In this document: one piece after another, positions 1 to 7,036 of the stretch
How the letters are laid out: each line of letters begins with the position of its first letter
Numbering within the stretch: the stretch's first letter is position 1
Source: Desulfobacula sp.
Lineage (GTDB): Bacteria > Desulfobacterota > Desulfobacteria > Desulfobacterales > Desulfobacteraceae
Direction: 5' to 3'
Assembly: GCA_023144585.1 (NCBI GenBank)
Contig: JAGLFI010000031.1
Location: forward strand, 1-9,412
DNA: 9,412 nt
Made by a program: the position numbers and the translations under genes
The notes under the pieces: generated by a model
Told to the model about the DNA's origin: nothing
Databases searched by the model: none
What the model saw: the letters and a program-made list of their open reading frames with translations, nothing else

Positions 1-934
1 CACGGATAAAGCCTCTTTCAAGATCGGAATGAATCACACCGGCAGCTTTAGGAGCTTTTGCTCCCTTTCTGACCAGCCACTGCCGGACTTCATCCTTTCC
101 AACCGTAAAAAAGGAAATCAGGCTCAAAGATTTCAGGCAGAGCTTTGTCAGGCTCTCAAGGGCTGTCTGCATTATGCCAAGATCGTCTAGAAATTCATCT
201 TTGTCTTCCTGGGTATCCAGCAGGGCAATTTCTGCCTCAACCTTTGCAGACACCAGCATGACCTCAATATCCTGAATCTCACAACTTTGTTTAAATGTTG
301 ACAAAAGCACCTCATTTTCAAGATCATCCTCAGATACGTTAACGGCAATGACCAGTTTCTTCCTTGTAATAAAAGGATAACTCCTGATCATTTTTTCTTC
401 ATCATCTGTCAATTCAATCAACCGTAACGGTTTTTCCGCTTCAAGAAAATCTTTTACCTTGTTCATTAACACAAGTTCTTTTTGCTGATCTTCATCCTTT
501 ATCTTTTTCACCATGGCTTCAAGGCGTTCCATTCGTTTTTCAACAAACATCTGGTCATGCATGATCAACTCGGAATTGACCATCTCAAAATCCCTTATGG
601 CATCCACAGATCCCTCGGCATGGTAAATGGCATCATCTTCAAAAGCACGGACCACATGACAGATAGCATCCATGTCTGCAATATCCTTGAAAATATCACC
701 TTTGGAGATGGTTTCAGCCTCCATTTTGGGAAGAAGAACAAGATCAATCCTTGCTTTGACATTTTTTTTAGGTTTATACATTTCCACAAGCCGGTTAAAT
801 CTTGAGTCAAGAATATCTGCGCTGCCCGGCACAGGTTTAAATGCCTTGGACGGTTCCTTGATCTCAATTCCGGATAAAATCTGAAACAATGTTTTTTTGC
901 CTGTCTGGGGCAGGCCAATAATTCCAACCTTCAT
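1..934 (-). CDS. Divergent YchF/OLA1-like P-loop protein (partial, C-terminus outside window)
   Basis: The visible 311 residues follow the YchF (Obg-family ribosome-associated ATPase) plan from end to end; the family is about 363 residues, so roughly 50 C-terminal residues, most of the TGS domain, lie off the left edge. Visible landmarks are a P-loop GLPQTGKKT at residues 7-15, the stretch DAICHVVRAFEDD (89-101), a nucleotide-specificity-like NVSE (199-202), SAKVEAEIA (229-237), and the TGS entry KAPKAAGVIHSDLERGFIR (293-311). Two features are unlike true YchF. The P-loop has GKK where GKS is usual. The G3 region reads IDLVLLPK where YchF has VDIAGLVKGAS, so the conserved glycine is lost. It is probably a paralogue with altered or lost nucleotide hydrolysis, not the housekeeping copy. 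Start ATG at 934 is preceded by AAGGA at a rather long spacing of about 13 bases. It lies 40 bases after the upstream SDR and may be co-transcribed with it. Family certain; function unknown. Confidence 0.85.
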   Translation of the reverse strand, partial: MKVGIIGLPQTGKKTLFQILSGIEIKEPSKAFKPVPGSADILDSRFNRLVEMYKPKKNVKARIDLVLLPKMEAETISKGDIFKDIADMDAICHVVRAFEDDAIYHAEGSVDAIRDFEMVNSELIMHDQMFVEKRMERLEAMVKKIKDEDQQKELVLMNKVKDFLEAEKPLRLIELTDDEEKMIRSYPFITRKKLVIAVNVSEDDLENEVLLSTFKQSCEIQDIEVMLVSAKVEAEIALLDTQEDKDEFLDDLGIMQTALESLTKLCLKSLSLISFFTVGKDEVRQWLVRKGAKAPKAAGVIHSDLERGFIR

Positions 935-974
935 GTCTTTTGCTGTATCCTTATGTTAATTTACCATTTTAAAA

Positions 975-1781
975 TTATAATTCTTTTCTAAATTGACGGG
1001 TCATTAGATGTTCATACAGCAATGGGGATAATCGGGATATAAGATATGCGAGTTTCCCCATGAATGTGAGAACAAGTATATTTTTTTTCTTTGCTATTGC
1101 TTTTACAATCTGTCTGGCCACATTTTCGGGGGTATCTTCTTTCCCGATTGTTGTCTGCTCATGGGTGGCGATTTTACCATCACCGCCCAGGGCTCTTGTC
1201 TGAAGATTTGTCCTGATAAAACCCGGGCAGACGATCATCACATGAACCCCTTTGTGCCGCAATTCACAGCGCAGGGACGTGAACAGCCCGTGCAAAGCAT
1301 GTTTGCTGGCACTGTATCCGGTTCTTCCCAGTAACGGTGCCACACCGGCAATGGATTCATTGACTATAATTATTCCTTTTGTCTGGATAAGACCTGGAAG
1401 TGCCGCTTTGGTGCAGTATAAAGACCCGTAAAAATTAACATCCATCACTTTTTTGAATACAGCAGTGTCTGTCGCTTCAAACAGCCCTCTCTGGGTAATA
1501 CCGGCATTATTAAATAAGATATCAATCTGCCCGAATTTTTTTAACACCTGGTTGATGACAGACTGGCAGGCTTTTTCTTTTGTGACATCGCATTCCATGG
1601 TAAGGATCGTATATCCATAATTTAAAAATTCCTGCTGCTGCACTTCAAGCGCTTTTTCATCCATATCAAGCATGGCGATCCTGGCACCCTGTTTTGCCAG
1701 TTCCCAACAGGCAGCAAGACCGATACCGGATGCACCGCCTGTGATAAGAGCTACTTTATTTTTAAAATTATAACGGCTCAT
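975..1781 (-). CDS. Short-chain dehydrogenase/reductase (SDR), second copy in cluster
   Basis: This is a 268-residue classical SDR, an NAD(P)-dependent oxidoreductase acting on an alcohol/ketone pair. It shows the cofactor motif TGGASGIG (14-21), an acidic residue D39 at the end of beta-2 that favours NAD(H), NNAG at 91-94, and the catalytic S143, Y156 and K160 in YSASK. A hydrophobic and basic C-terminal tail (about 236-268, LTFMGKLAYLISRLSPLLYE) is longer than in FabG-type enzymes and may touch the membrane or bind a lipid-like substrate. The reading frame stays open upstream to 2003, but the ATG at 1781 is chosen because the SDR fold begins directly after it. It also gives a 14-base overlap with the transporter gene, typical of translational coupling. 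The substrate is not evident. Its place after the ThDP lyase-like enzyme and transporter suggests it oxidises or reduces a product of that enzyme. Confidence 0.9.
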   Translation of the reverse strand: MSRYNFKNKVALITGGASGIGLAACWELAKQGARIAMLDMDEKALEVQQQEFLNYGYTILTMECDVTKEKACQSVINQVLKKFGQIDILFNNAGITQRGLFEATDTAVFKKVMDVNFYGSLYCTKAALPGLIQTKGIIIVNESIAGVAPLLGRTGYSASKHALHGLFTSLRCELRHKGVHVMIVCPGFIRTNLQTRALGGDGKIATHEQTTIGKEDTPENVARQIVKAIAKKKNILVLTFMGKLAYLISRLSPLLYEHLMTRQFRKEL

Positions 1782-2691
1782 TTTCCGGCAGCTTTCTCCG
1801 GTTAAAGATGACCGATGTAATAAGCCCTGCAATAATATGCCAGATCCCCCACCAGGCCACAAGTATCGCCATTCCGCCAAGCCCGTCAAAAAAACCGAAT
1901 ACCAGTACGAGCCCCAATGCTGAATTCTGAATTCCCACCTCAATGCACACCGCCCGGCAGTCTCTTTCATCGAGTTTGAATAGCCTGCCTGACCAATAGC
2001 CAATGTTTAACGCAAGGGCGTTGTGTATCAGAACTGCCAGCATAACAATTCCCACATACTTTAGAAAATACTGCCAGTTTGCCGCCAAAGCACCGCAGAC
2101 AATAATAATAAAAAATACCAGGAAAAATATTTTAAAAGGTTTTTTCACTTTTTGAGCCAGATTTGGCATATAGTGCCCAATGGCCATACCCACCATAAGG
2201 GGAATGCCAAGAATCAGAAAAACCGTGATAAACACATCCATGGGATTCAGACTGACCTGTTTTAAAATGCTGGCAGTTGCGGGGTTCATACTGCCCCAGA
2301 AAGAAATATTAAACGGGGTCATGATGATGGCAGCCACAGTTGAAACCGCTGTCATACTTATAGATACAGCGCAATTGCCTTTGGAAAGATAGGTAATGAT
2401 ATTGGAAAGGTTCCCGCCAGGACAGGCTGCCACCAGCATCATCCCAAGAGCAATGGAAGGATGGGGCTTAATAATCCAAACAAGTAAAAACGTGAAGGCC
2501 GGCAGTAGAATAAATTGGGCTGCAAGCCCTATCGCAGGTGCTTTAGGGCTTATAATAATTCGTTTAAAATCATCTATCTTGAGTTCAAGGGCAACACCCA
2601 GCATCATCAACCCAATGGCGGCATTTATAATTGCAATACCCGTGGGATTAAAATTGAGTCGAACCTGATCAATTGTTACAGGATCCATCAT
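1768..2691 (-). CDS. BASS-family (bile acid:sodium symporter-like) transporter
   Basis: A 307-residue integral membrane protein with about nine or ten hydrophobic segments. It carries two hallmarks of the bile acid:Na+ symporter superfamily: A-CPGGNLSN around residues 89-97, and E-V-G-I-Q-N at 251-256, whose Glu, Gln and Asn are part of the sodium-site and crossover region in the family. Members import organic anions such as bile acids, pantoate, pyruvate and other carboxylates with sodium. The substrate here is not readable from sequence. Two in-frame ATGs occur (2691 and 2688). The strong purine run AGGGGG sits 3 bases from the first and 6 from the second, so the second may be the real start. 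The gene lies 19 bases downstream of the ThDP-enzyme gene and overlaps the next SDR by 14 bases, which places it firmly in the same operon as a likely importer or exporter of the pathway's substrate. Confidence 0.9.
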   Translation of the reverse strand: MMDPVTIDQVRLNFNPTGIAIINAAIGLMMLGVALELKIDDFKRIIISPKAPAIGLAAQFILLPAFTFLLVWIIKPHPSIALGMMLVAACPGGNLSNIITYLSKGNCAVSISMTAVSTVAAIIMTPFNISFWGSMNPATASILKQVSLNPMDVFITVFLILGIPLMVGMAIGHYMPNLAQKVKKPFKIFFLVFFIIIVCGALAANWQYFLKYVGIVMLAVLIHNALALNIGYWSGRLFKLDERDCRAVCIEVGIQNSALGLVLVFGFFDGLGGMAILVAWWGIWHIIAGLITSVIFNRRKLPENEPL

Positions 2692-2710
2692 CGTCCCCCT
2701 TTTTTAAATT

Positions 2711-4405
2711 TTATGCTTTATAGGCACCGACGTTTGTCAGCATTGCGCTTGCCGGGCTGACCGTGGTCGGATCTGTCATCACATTAATGCAGCAAACCTT
2801 TTTGGAGGCAAAGGCCTCTTCCAAAGCCGGTTTGATATCTTTAGGGTCTTCAACAAAAAACCCTTTGCCGCCAATGGCTTCCACCATTTTATGATAATCC
2901 ACCTTCCCGATAAAGGTTCCTTCTTCAATGGCATGTCCAATGCGAAGCTCTTGGCTGTGGCGGATCATCCCCCAGCCAAGGTCATTGGAGATCACAACCA
3001 CAATGGGAAGATTTTGCCGTATGGCTGTTTCAAATTCCATGAAATTAAATCCCACAGATCCATCCCCTGTGATCAAACAGACTCTGGAGTCAGGATTCAA
3101 AATTTTGGCTGCATTTGCATAGGGCTGCCCTACTGCCAGAGAACCATAAATACCATAATCAAGATATCTTCCCGGATGGGTCATGGTCCGGGTCATTCCC
3201 ATCCATGTGGTAGTATCGCCACCGTCTGCCACGACAATATCTGTTTTTTTGTTCATGAATTCATCAATTTCCCTGGCAAGACGCAATGGATGGATCGGTA
3301 TGTTCTCGGACTGCCAGTCCTTTTGAAACAGATCCTTGCTCTCTTTGTGGGCAGTGGAAAGCTTTTCAACCCATGGCGTAAATTTTAATTTTAATTCATC
3401 TTCCAGTTTATCATTCATCAGTTGATTACACGCTTTAAGGAATCCTTTAACATCACTGACAACGGGCAGGTCAATGGTTCTGTTCCTGCCAATCTCTTCG
3501 GGTTCGATATCCACCTGCACCATTTTTGCTGCCGGGTTAAAGATCTCCCCGAAAAGATAATATAAACAGATGCGGGACCCAAGAATTATAATCAGATCGG
3601 TCTCTATGTAGGCCGCAAATCCGCAGCCTGGACGAACAGCGACTGCTCCTTCAAAACAAAGGGGATGATCATCAGATACCACTCCTCTGCCGGACAGGGA
3701 TGTAAACAAAGGCATGTTTGTTTTTTCAATAAACTCTTTTAGCTCAGGACCGGCATTGGACTGCCAGGCACCGGATCCAGCAATCACCACCGGGCTTTGT
3801 GCCTTCTGAATCATTTCAATCAATTGAGCCGCTTTTACAGAATCAGCCGGATTTGATACGATGGTTGTATAGGTATATTTCACCGCATCTTTTTGAACTG
3901 GTGTGTTTAATACATCAATGGGAAACTCAAGATAAACCGGTCCCGGCCTGCCGCTTTGTGCAGTCCTGAAGGCCATATCAACATATTCATTGATCCGTTC
4001 TGTTTTCTGGCAGACCAGTGTCTTTTTTACCATAGGTTTGATCACGGCTTCCTGGGGCATATCCTGGAGATCCAGTTTTTCCTTATTATCAAGCCCCACG
4101 CATCCGGCTATCAATACAAGGGGAGTATTTGAAAAATATGCACTGGCAACACCTGTCAATGCATTGGTGAATCCAGGCCCGGCCGTTACCATGGCAACTC
4201 CCGGCTTCCGCGTCAGTTTGCCCCAGGCTTCTGCCATAAATACAGCAGACTGTTCGTGCCGGGTACCGAAAATTTTAACATCAGATCCTTCAAGATACTG
4301 ATAAATCGGCGTAATATGTCCACCGCACAATGAAAAGACAGTGTCCACTTTTCTTTCAATCAATGCCTGGGCAACCAGTGCTGCCCCTGTTATTGTTTCT
4401 GTCAT
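2711..4405 (-). CDS. ThDP-dependent enzyme, 2-hydroxyacyl-CoA lyase (ILVBL/HACL2)-like, acetolactate-synthase superfamily
   Basis: This 564-residue protein has the full three-domain layout of the acetolactate synthase/benzaldehyde lyase/oxalyl-CoA decarboxylase superfamily. The N-terminal PYR domain has the catalytic glutamate E51 in TRHEQSA and a GGHITPIY loop (28-35). A central domain follows (about 190-335). The C-terminal PP domain binds Mg-ThDP through GDGS (447-450) and ND at 474-475. GGHI-[ST]-P followed by TRHE is what I recall from human ILVBL (HACL2), whereas true IlvB has a PGG-type loop there. I therefore favour 2-hydroxyacyl-CoA lyase or a related carboligase over acetolactate synthase. 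Supporting this, no small regulatory subunit gene is nearby. Such enzymes cleave 2-hydroxyacyl-CoA to an aldehyde or ketone plus formyl-CoA, or run in the ligation direction. The ATG at 4405 has AAGGA about 10 bases upstream. It is flanked by SDRs and a transporter. The superfamily is certain; the exact reaction is inferred. Confidence 0.85.
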   Translation of the reverse strand: MTETITGAALVAQALIERKVDTVFSLCGGHITPIYQYLEGSDVKIFGTRHEQSAVFMAEAWGKLTRKPGVAMVTAGPGFTNALTGVASAYFSNTPLVLIAGCVGLDNKEKLDLQDMPQEAVIKPMVKKTLVCQKTERINEYVDMAFRTAQSGRPGPVYLEFPIDVLNTPVQKDAVKYTYTTIVSNPADSVKAAQLIEMIQKAQSPVVIAGSGAWQSNAGPELKEFIEKTNMPLFTSLSGRGVVSDDHPLCFEGAVAVRPGCGFAAYIETDLIIILGSRICLYYLFGEIFNPAAKMVQVDIEPEEIGRNRTIDLPVVSDVKGFLKACNQLMNDKLEDELKLKFTPWVEKLSTAHKESKDLFQKDWQSENIPIHPLRLAREIDEFMNKKTDIVVADGGDTTTWMGMTRTMTHPGRYLDYGIYGSLAVGQPYANAAKILNPDSRVCLITGDGSVGFNFMEFETAIRQNLPIVVVISNDLGWGMIRHSQELRIGHAIEEGTFIGKVDYHKMVEAIGGKGFFVEDPKDIKPALEEAFASKKVCCINVMTDPTTVSPASAMLTNVGAYKA

Positions 4406-4472
4406 GTATTTAAGTTCCTTTTCTTTTTAAAATAGTCTTTTAATTATCTCTTTTTGTATCAATCCGCAACAT

Positions 4473-5309
4473 TTACAATTCCATTAACTGTCCCCCGCAG
4501 ATATTCAATGCCTGACCTGTGACATAGGAAGATGCATCCGATGCCAGGAACAAAGCCATGTCGGCAACTTCCTGTGGTAACCCAATCCTTCCTGCGGGAA
4601 TGGTTTCACACATTTTTTGTTCCTGTTCCTCTATAGTGGTATTAAAAAACGCTGCCTTCTGTTCAAACTCCCATTTTTTAAGATCCGTCATAATCTGTCC
4701 GGGACAGATAGCATTGATTCTGATATTAAGCCCTGCAAGCTCTTTAGCCATCACCTTGGTCAGCATGATCACCCCTGCCTTGGACACAGAATAAGCACCA
4801 TTGAAAAGTGCCGGAACCTTGCCTGCCCGGGATGCAATATTGATAATATTCCCGCCTTTTTCCTGCATCATGGGAACAACGGCTTTTGATATCCGGAACA
4901 CACCATGAAGATTAACATCAAACATTTTCATCCAGGCAGTTTCATCATAGGTATGAATCCCATTAGGCACACCGAATGCAGCACCTGCATTATTGCATAA
5001 AATATCCACACGACCAAATGTTTCCTGAATGGCGGACATCATATCCCGGATGGTGTCCGTAAGGGTCACATCAACATTGACGACCAGGGTTTCCACATCA
5101 TATGTATGGCTCAATTCCTGACCGATCATCATCATCTCATTCATGGAGCCGGTTTTCACATCAGCATTAAGGCCTTTCTCGGTTCCATAGTCTGCAATGA
5201 TGATGTCACAGCCTTTGGAAGCAAATTTTTTAGCAATAGCATAGCCAATCCCTGTTTTTTTGCCAGAGCCGGTTACCAGCGCTATTTTCCCTTTTAAATT
5301 GTTATCCAT
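4473..5309 (-). CDS. FabG-like short-chain dehydrogenase (SDR), first copy in cluster
   Basis: A 278-residue classical SDR. The cofactor loop is TGSGKKTGIG (13-22), two residues longer than the usual TGxxxGxG. D40 at the end of beta-2 points to NAD(H). NNAG is at 106-109, and the catalytic residues are S160, Y173 and K177 (YSVSK). The C-terminus YVTGQALNICGG is the standard FabG-type ending. About 20 residues around 44-66 (with SMNEMMM) form an insertion after beta-2, as seen in some secondary SDRs acting on larger substrates. The start at ATG 5309 is supported by a strong ribosome-binding run AGGGGGAG just upstream. It is the first enzyme gene after the TetR regulator, separated by only 21 bases, and is followed after 67 bases by the ThDP enzyme. 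Likely a 3-hydroxyacyl or hydroxy-ketone dehydrogenase of the pathway; the substrate is unknown. Confidence 0.9.
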   Translation of the reverse strand: MDNNLKGKIALVTGSGKKTGIGYAIAKKFASKGCDIIIADYGTEKGLNADVKTGSMNEMMMIGQELSHTYDVETLVVNVDVTLTDTIRDMMSAIQETFGRVDILCNNAGAAFGVPNGIHTYDETAWMKMFDVNLHGVFRISKAVVPMMQEKGGNIINIASRAGKVPALFNGAYSVSKAGVIMLTKVMAKELAGLNIRINAICPGQIMTDLKKWEFEQKAAFFNTTIEEQEQKMCETIPAGRIGLPQEVADMALFLASDASSYVTGQALNICGGQLMEL

Positions 5310-5330
5310 TATCTCCCCCTTTAAAAATTT

Positions 5331-5948
5331 TTATTTCAAGCTATGAACATGCTTTTTAACACTATAATCATAGAGCAGTTCATGGCTTTCATTTTCAAAA
5401 ATAGTTCTTTCAAACTTTTTAAACTGTATTAATCCATGGAGGGTTCCCCAGAACATGATTGAAAATTTCTCTGGATCTTCTTCATTGAAAAACCCCTGGT
5501 GAACTCCGTCAGCAACAATATCCTGAATGATCAGCAAAAGTTTATGGCCTGACATATCAATTTGATTTTTCAGATTTGATTCAAAAAAAATGATTGGAGA
5601 AGACAAAAAATAATTAATGATATCAAAATAGTTTTTTTGTTCTTCACTGAAACTGTAATAGGCCTTTGCAATCCGTGTTAATTTTCCTTCATGATCAATC
5701 ATTTTTTTAGAAATTTGAAGAATTGTGGAATAAAGAAGTGCCACACCCTCTTTTTGCAGTGCGACAAAGATCTGTGCTTTATTCTTATAATAAAAATAGA
5801 TGGTGCCGACACCCAGTTCTGCCTGTTTTGCAATTTTACTGATCGAAATACTGTCGACTCCCGAGGAAAAGAGCAGAGTTCTGGCTGCATCCAGAATTTG
5901 ATTTCTTCGCTGTTGCTTTTCTAATGCTTTTCTTTCTTTTACTCCCAT
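5331..5948 (-). CDS. TetR/AcrR-family transcriptional regulator
   Basis: A 205-residue protein with a typical TetR N-terminal helix-turn-helix. The region from about residue 15 to 60 contains ILDAARTLLFSSG, then SISKIAKQAELGVGTIYFYY, the recognition helix ending in the family's YxYF-like tail. The all-helical C-terminal half would bind an inducer and dimerise; it resembles regulators of fatty-acid or acyl-CoA genes only in general form. A TTG two codons upstream (5954) is possible, but AAGGG lies exactly 6 bases before the ATG at 5948 and 0 before the TTG, so the ATG is chosen. It leads the cluster, with only 21 bases to the following SDR. It probably represses its own operon through palindromes at 5989-6026, in its own leader. 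The inducer is unknown. Confidence 0.9.
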   Translation of the reverse strand: MGVKERKALEKQQRRNQILDAARTLLFSSGVDSISISKIAKQAELGVGTIYFYYKNKAQIFVALQKEGVALLYSTILQISKKMIDHEGKLTRIAKAYYSFSEEQKNYFDIINYFLSSPIIFFESNLKNQIDMSGHKLLLIIQDIVADGVHQGFFNEEDPEKFSIMFWGTLHGLIQFKKFERTIFENESHELLYDYSVKKHVHSLK

Positions 5949-5988
5949 CGCCAACCCTTTTTAAAATTTAGTTTTTGTGCTTTGGGAA

Positions 5989-6026
5989 ACGCTCGAAAAT
6001 ATTAATTCATTTTTCGAACGTCGTTC
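5989..6026. promoter_or_regulatory. Candidate TetR operator region (two overlapping inverted repeats)
   Basis: A perfect 11-bp palindrome GAACGTCGTTC lies at 6016-6026. Overlapping it is a wider inverted repeat with 11-base arms, ACGCTCGAAAA at 5989-5999 and TTTTCGAACGT at 6011-6021, with one mismatch and an 11-base spacer. Both lie between the putative -10 of the TetR promoter and the TetR start codon, a position suited to repression. Assignment to this regulator is inferred from location only. Confidence 0.5.
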
Positions 6027-6033
6027 TATTATT

Positions 6034-6062
6034 GACATATATTCTATAAGTAGCTTTGTCAA
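6034..6062 (-). promoter_or_regulatory. Putative sigma-70 promoter of the TetR-SDR-ThDP-BASS-SDR operon
   Basis: On the minus strand a consensus -35 TTGACA (6062-6057) is followed by weak -10 options: TATATG after 15 bases (6041-6036) or TATGTC after 17 bases (6039-6034). The -35 half-site is mirrored by TTGACA on the plus strand at 6033-6038, so the element is itself a spaced inverted repeat. It is the only good -35 upstream of the regulator gene. Confidence 0.45.
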
Positions 6063-6088
6063 CAAATAATTTTAACCTATAATATTGT

Positions 6089-6109
6089 AAAAAAACCGAT
6101 AGGATACGG
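6089..6109 (-). terminator. Weak intrinsic terminator after the metallo-beta-lactamase gene
   Basis: Read on the minus strand, a short stem (CCGTA pairing with TA-T-CGG, one bulged T, 3-base loop) is followed immediately by seven T residues (6095-6089). It lies about 35 bases after the stop codon of the hydrolase gene and just before the TetR promoter. Stem strength is low, so it may act together with the large hairpin at 6121-6152. Confidence 0.45.
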
Positions 6110-6120
6110 ATTGAGGCTCT

Positions 6121-6152
6121 GCAGAACAGGTGCCCTGTGGCACCTATTCTGC
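6121..6152 (-). terminator. 14-bp hairpin containing the hydrolase stop codon
   Basis: GCAGAACAGGTGCC (6121-6134) and GGCACCTATTCTGC (6139-6152) form a 14-bp stem with a 4-base loop. On the plus strand there is one C-A mismatch. On the minus strand the same position is a G-U wobble, so the structure is complete only in the minus-strand transcript. The TAG stop (6146-6144) lies in the stem. No T-run follows directly, so it may be an mRNA 3'-end stabiliser or part of a compound terminator with 6089-6109. Confidence 0.6.
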
Positions 6153-7034
6153 TGTCTTAAGCTGATTCAGATTTTCAACCAAATTTACAGGTTGAAATTT
6201 TTTTGTTGTTTCATCAAACAAGAGTTTTGAGGCAGCATATGTGTTGTCATGGGGATAAAAAATCCATGCATCCTCTTTAAGGACACGTTGAAAAACATTC
6301 CTTTTTTCATCAATCAAACATTCAGGAAATCGATCATATCCCATGGTGATGGAAAGATTGATCCAGGCATGACCCGGCGCGATATCCCCTGCAAAAAATA
6401 TTTTTACTCCCTGGGTTTGGATATAGGACAATATCATTCCCGGTGTGTGCCCCTGGCTTTCAATAAATTCAATTTCAAGTTCACCAAAACTCAAGGTATC
6501 TTTATCTTTTATAAACTTGAGGCGGTTGGTCTCTTCAAGCAGGCTTGCAAGCCCGGGAATAAAGGAGGCTTTATCCCTCATATGCGGAGAACGTGACCGC
6601 TCAAAATTTGTTTTTCCCACCACAAATTGTGCATTTGGAAATAAAAGTTCAAGGTCTTTTTGCCCCTCTTCCCATTCCTTTAAAAGACCGCCGGCATGAT
6701 CAAAATGAAGATGGGAGAGAATCACATGGGTGATATCTTCATGGGTCAGCCCTTTTTTGTCCAGGGATTCCAAAAGCACATGATGGCTTTCAACAATCTG
6801 AAATCTTTTTTTCATATCAGGCGACAGGTAGGCACCGGCGCCTGTTTCAAACAAGATCTTATGATCCGGTATTTCAATTAAAAGGGCTTTTGATCCGATA
6901 GTGATCATATTGCGATCATCAGGCTGCATCCAGCGACTCCAGAGGGCTTTGGGAGCATTGCCGAACATGGCACCGCCATCAAGTTTCATATAGTTTCCTT
7001 TTAATGCTGAAAATCGCAAGGATGATTTTCCCAT
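6144..7034 (-). CDS. Metallo-beta-lactamase-fold hydrolase
   Basis: A 296-residue cytosolic MBL-fold protein (no signal peptide). The metal ligands are all visible: the H-x-H-x-D-H box SHLHFDHAGG (H108, H110, D112, H113), H196 in QGHTPG, D217 in FAGDIAPG, and H262 in YPHDN. An early LDGGAMFG-x-x-PKALW segment (18-32) is typical of the AttM/AiiB and quorum-quenching-lactonase-like branch, which also includes many uncharacterised hydrolases. Lactone, thioester or other ester hydrolysis is therefore plausible, but the substrate cannot be assigned. The start at 7034 is preferred over an internal ATG (codon 16) because the preceding residues supply the first beta strand of the fold. It begins 2 bases after the yhbY stop, with only a weak AGGTTG ahead, so it is probably translated by coupling. 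It ends in the hairpin at 6121-6152. Confidence 0.88.
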   Translation of the reverse strand: MGKSSLRFSALKGNYMKLDGGAMFGNAPKALWSRWMQPDDRNMITIGSKALLIEIPDHKILFETGAGAYLSPDMKKRFQIVESHHVLLESLDKKGLTHEDITHVILSHLHFDHAGGLLKEWEEGQKDLELLFPNAQFVVGKTNFERSRSPHMRDKASFIPGLASLLEETNRLKFIKDKDTLSFGELEIEFIESQGHTPGMILSYIQTQGVKIFFAGDIAPGHAWINLSITMGYDRFPECLIDEKRNVFQRVLKEDAWIFYPHDNTYAASKLLFDETTKKFQPVNLVENLNQLKTAE

Positions 7035-7036
7035 AG

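Noticed and set aside
1782..2003. Upstream extension of the second SDR to a start at 2003 (342 residues)
   Set aside because: The added 74 residues lie wholly in another frame of the BASS transporter and show no similarity to SDR N-termini; the SDR fold begins right after the ATG at 1781.
2891..3388. Plus-strand open frame of 165 codons
   Set aside because: It lies entirely antisense to the well-supported ThDP-enzyme gene, has no recognisable domain or ribosome-binding site, and fits a shadow frame.
2711..4405. Acetolactate synthase large subunit IlvB
   Set aside because: Superfamily match only: no ilvN/ilvH small subunit nearby, the N-terminal loop is GGHITP rather than the IlvB type, and the neighbours are not branched-chain amino acid genes.
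4406..4472. Internal terminator or promoter between the first SDR and the ThDP-enzyme gene
   Set aside because: The 67-base gap is A/T-rich but shows no hairpin with a T-run and no convincing -35/-10 pair.
6056..6083. Rightward promoter TTGTCA - 16 bases - TATAAT
   Set aside because: Good match to consensus, but nothing coding follows on the plus strand; the transcript would run antisense into the hydrolase gene without a T-run terminator. The A/T-rich region makes chance likely.
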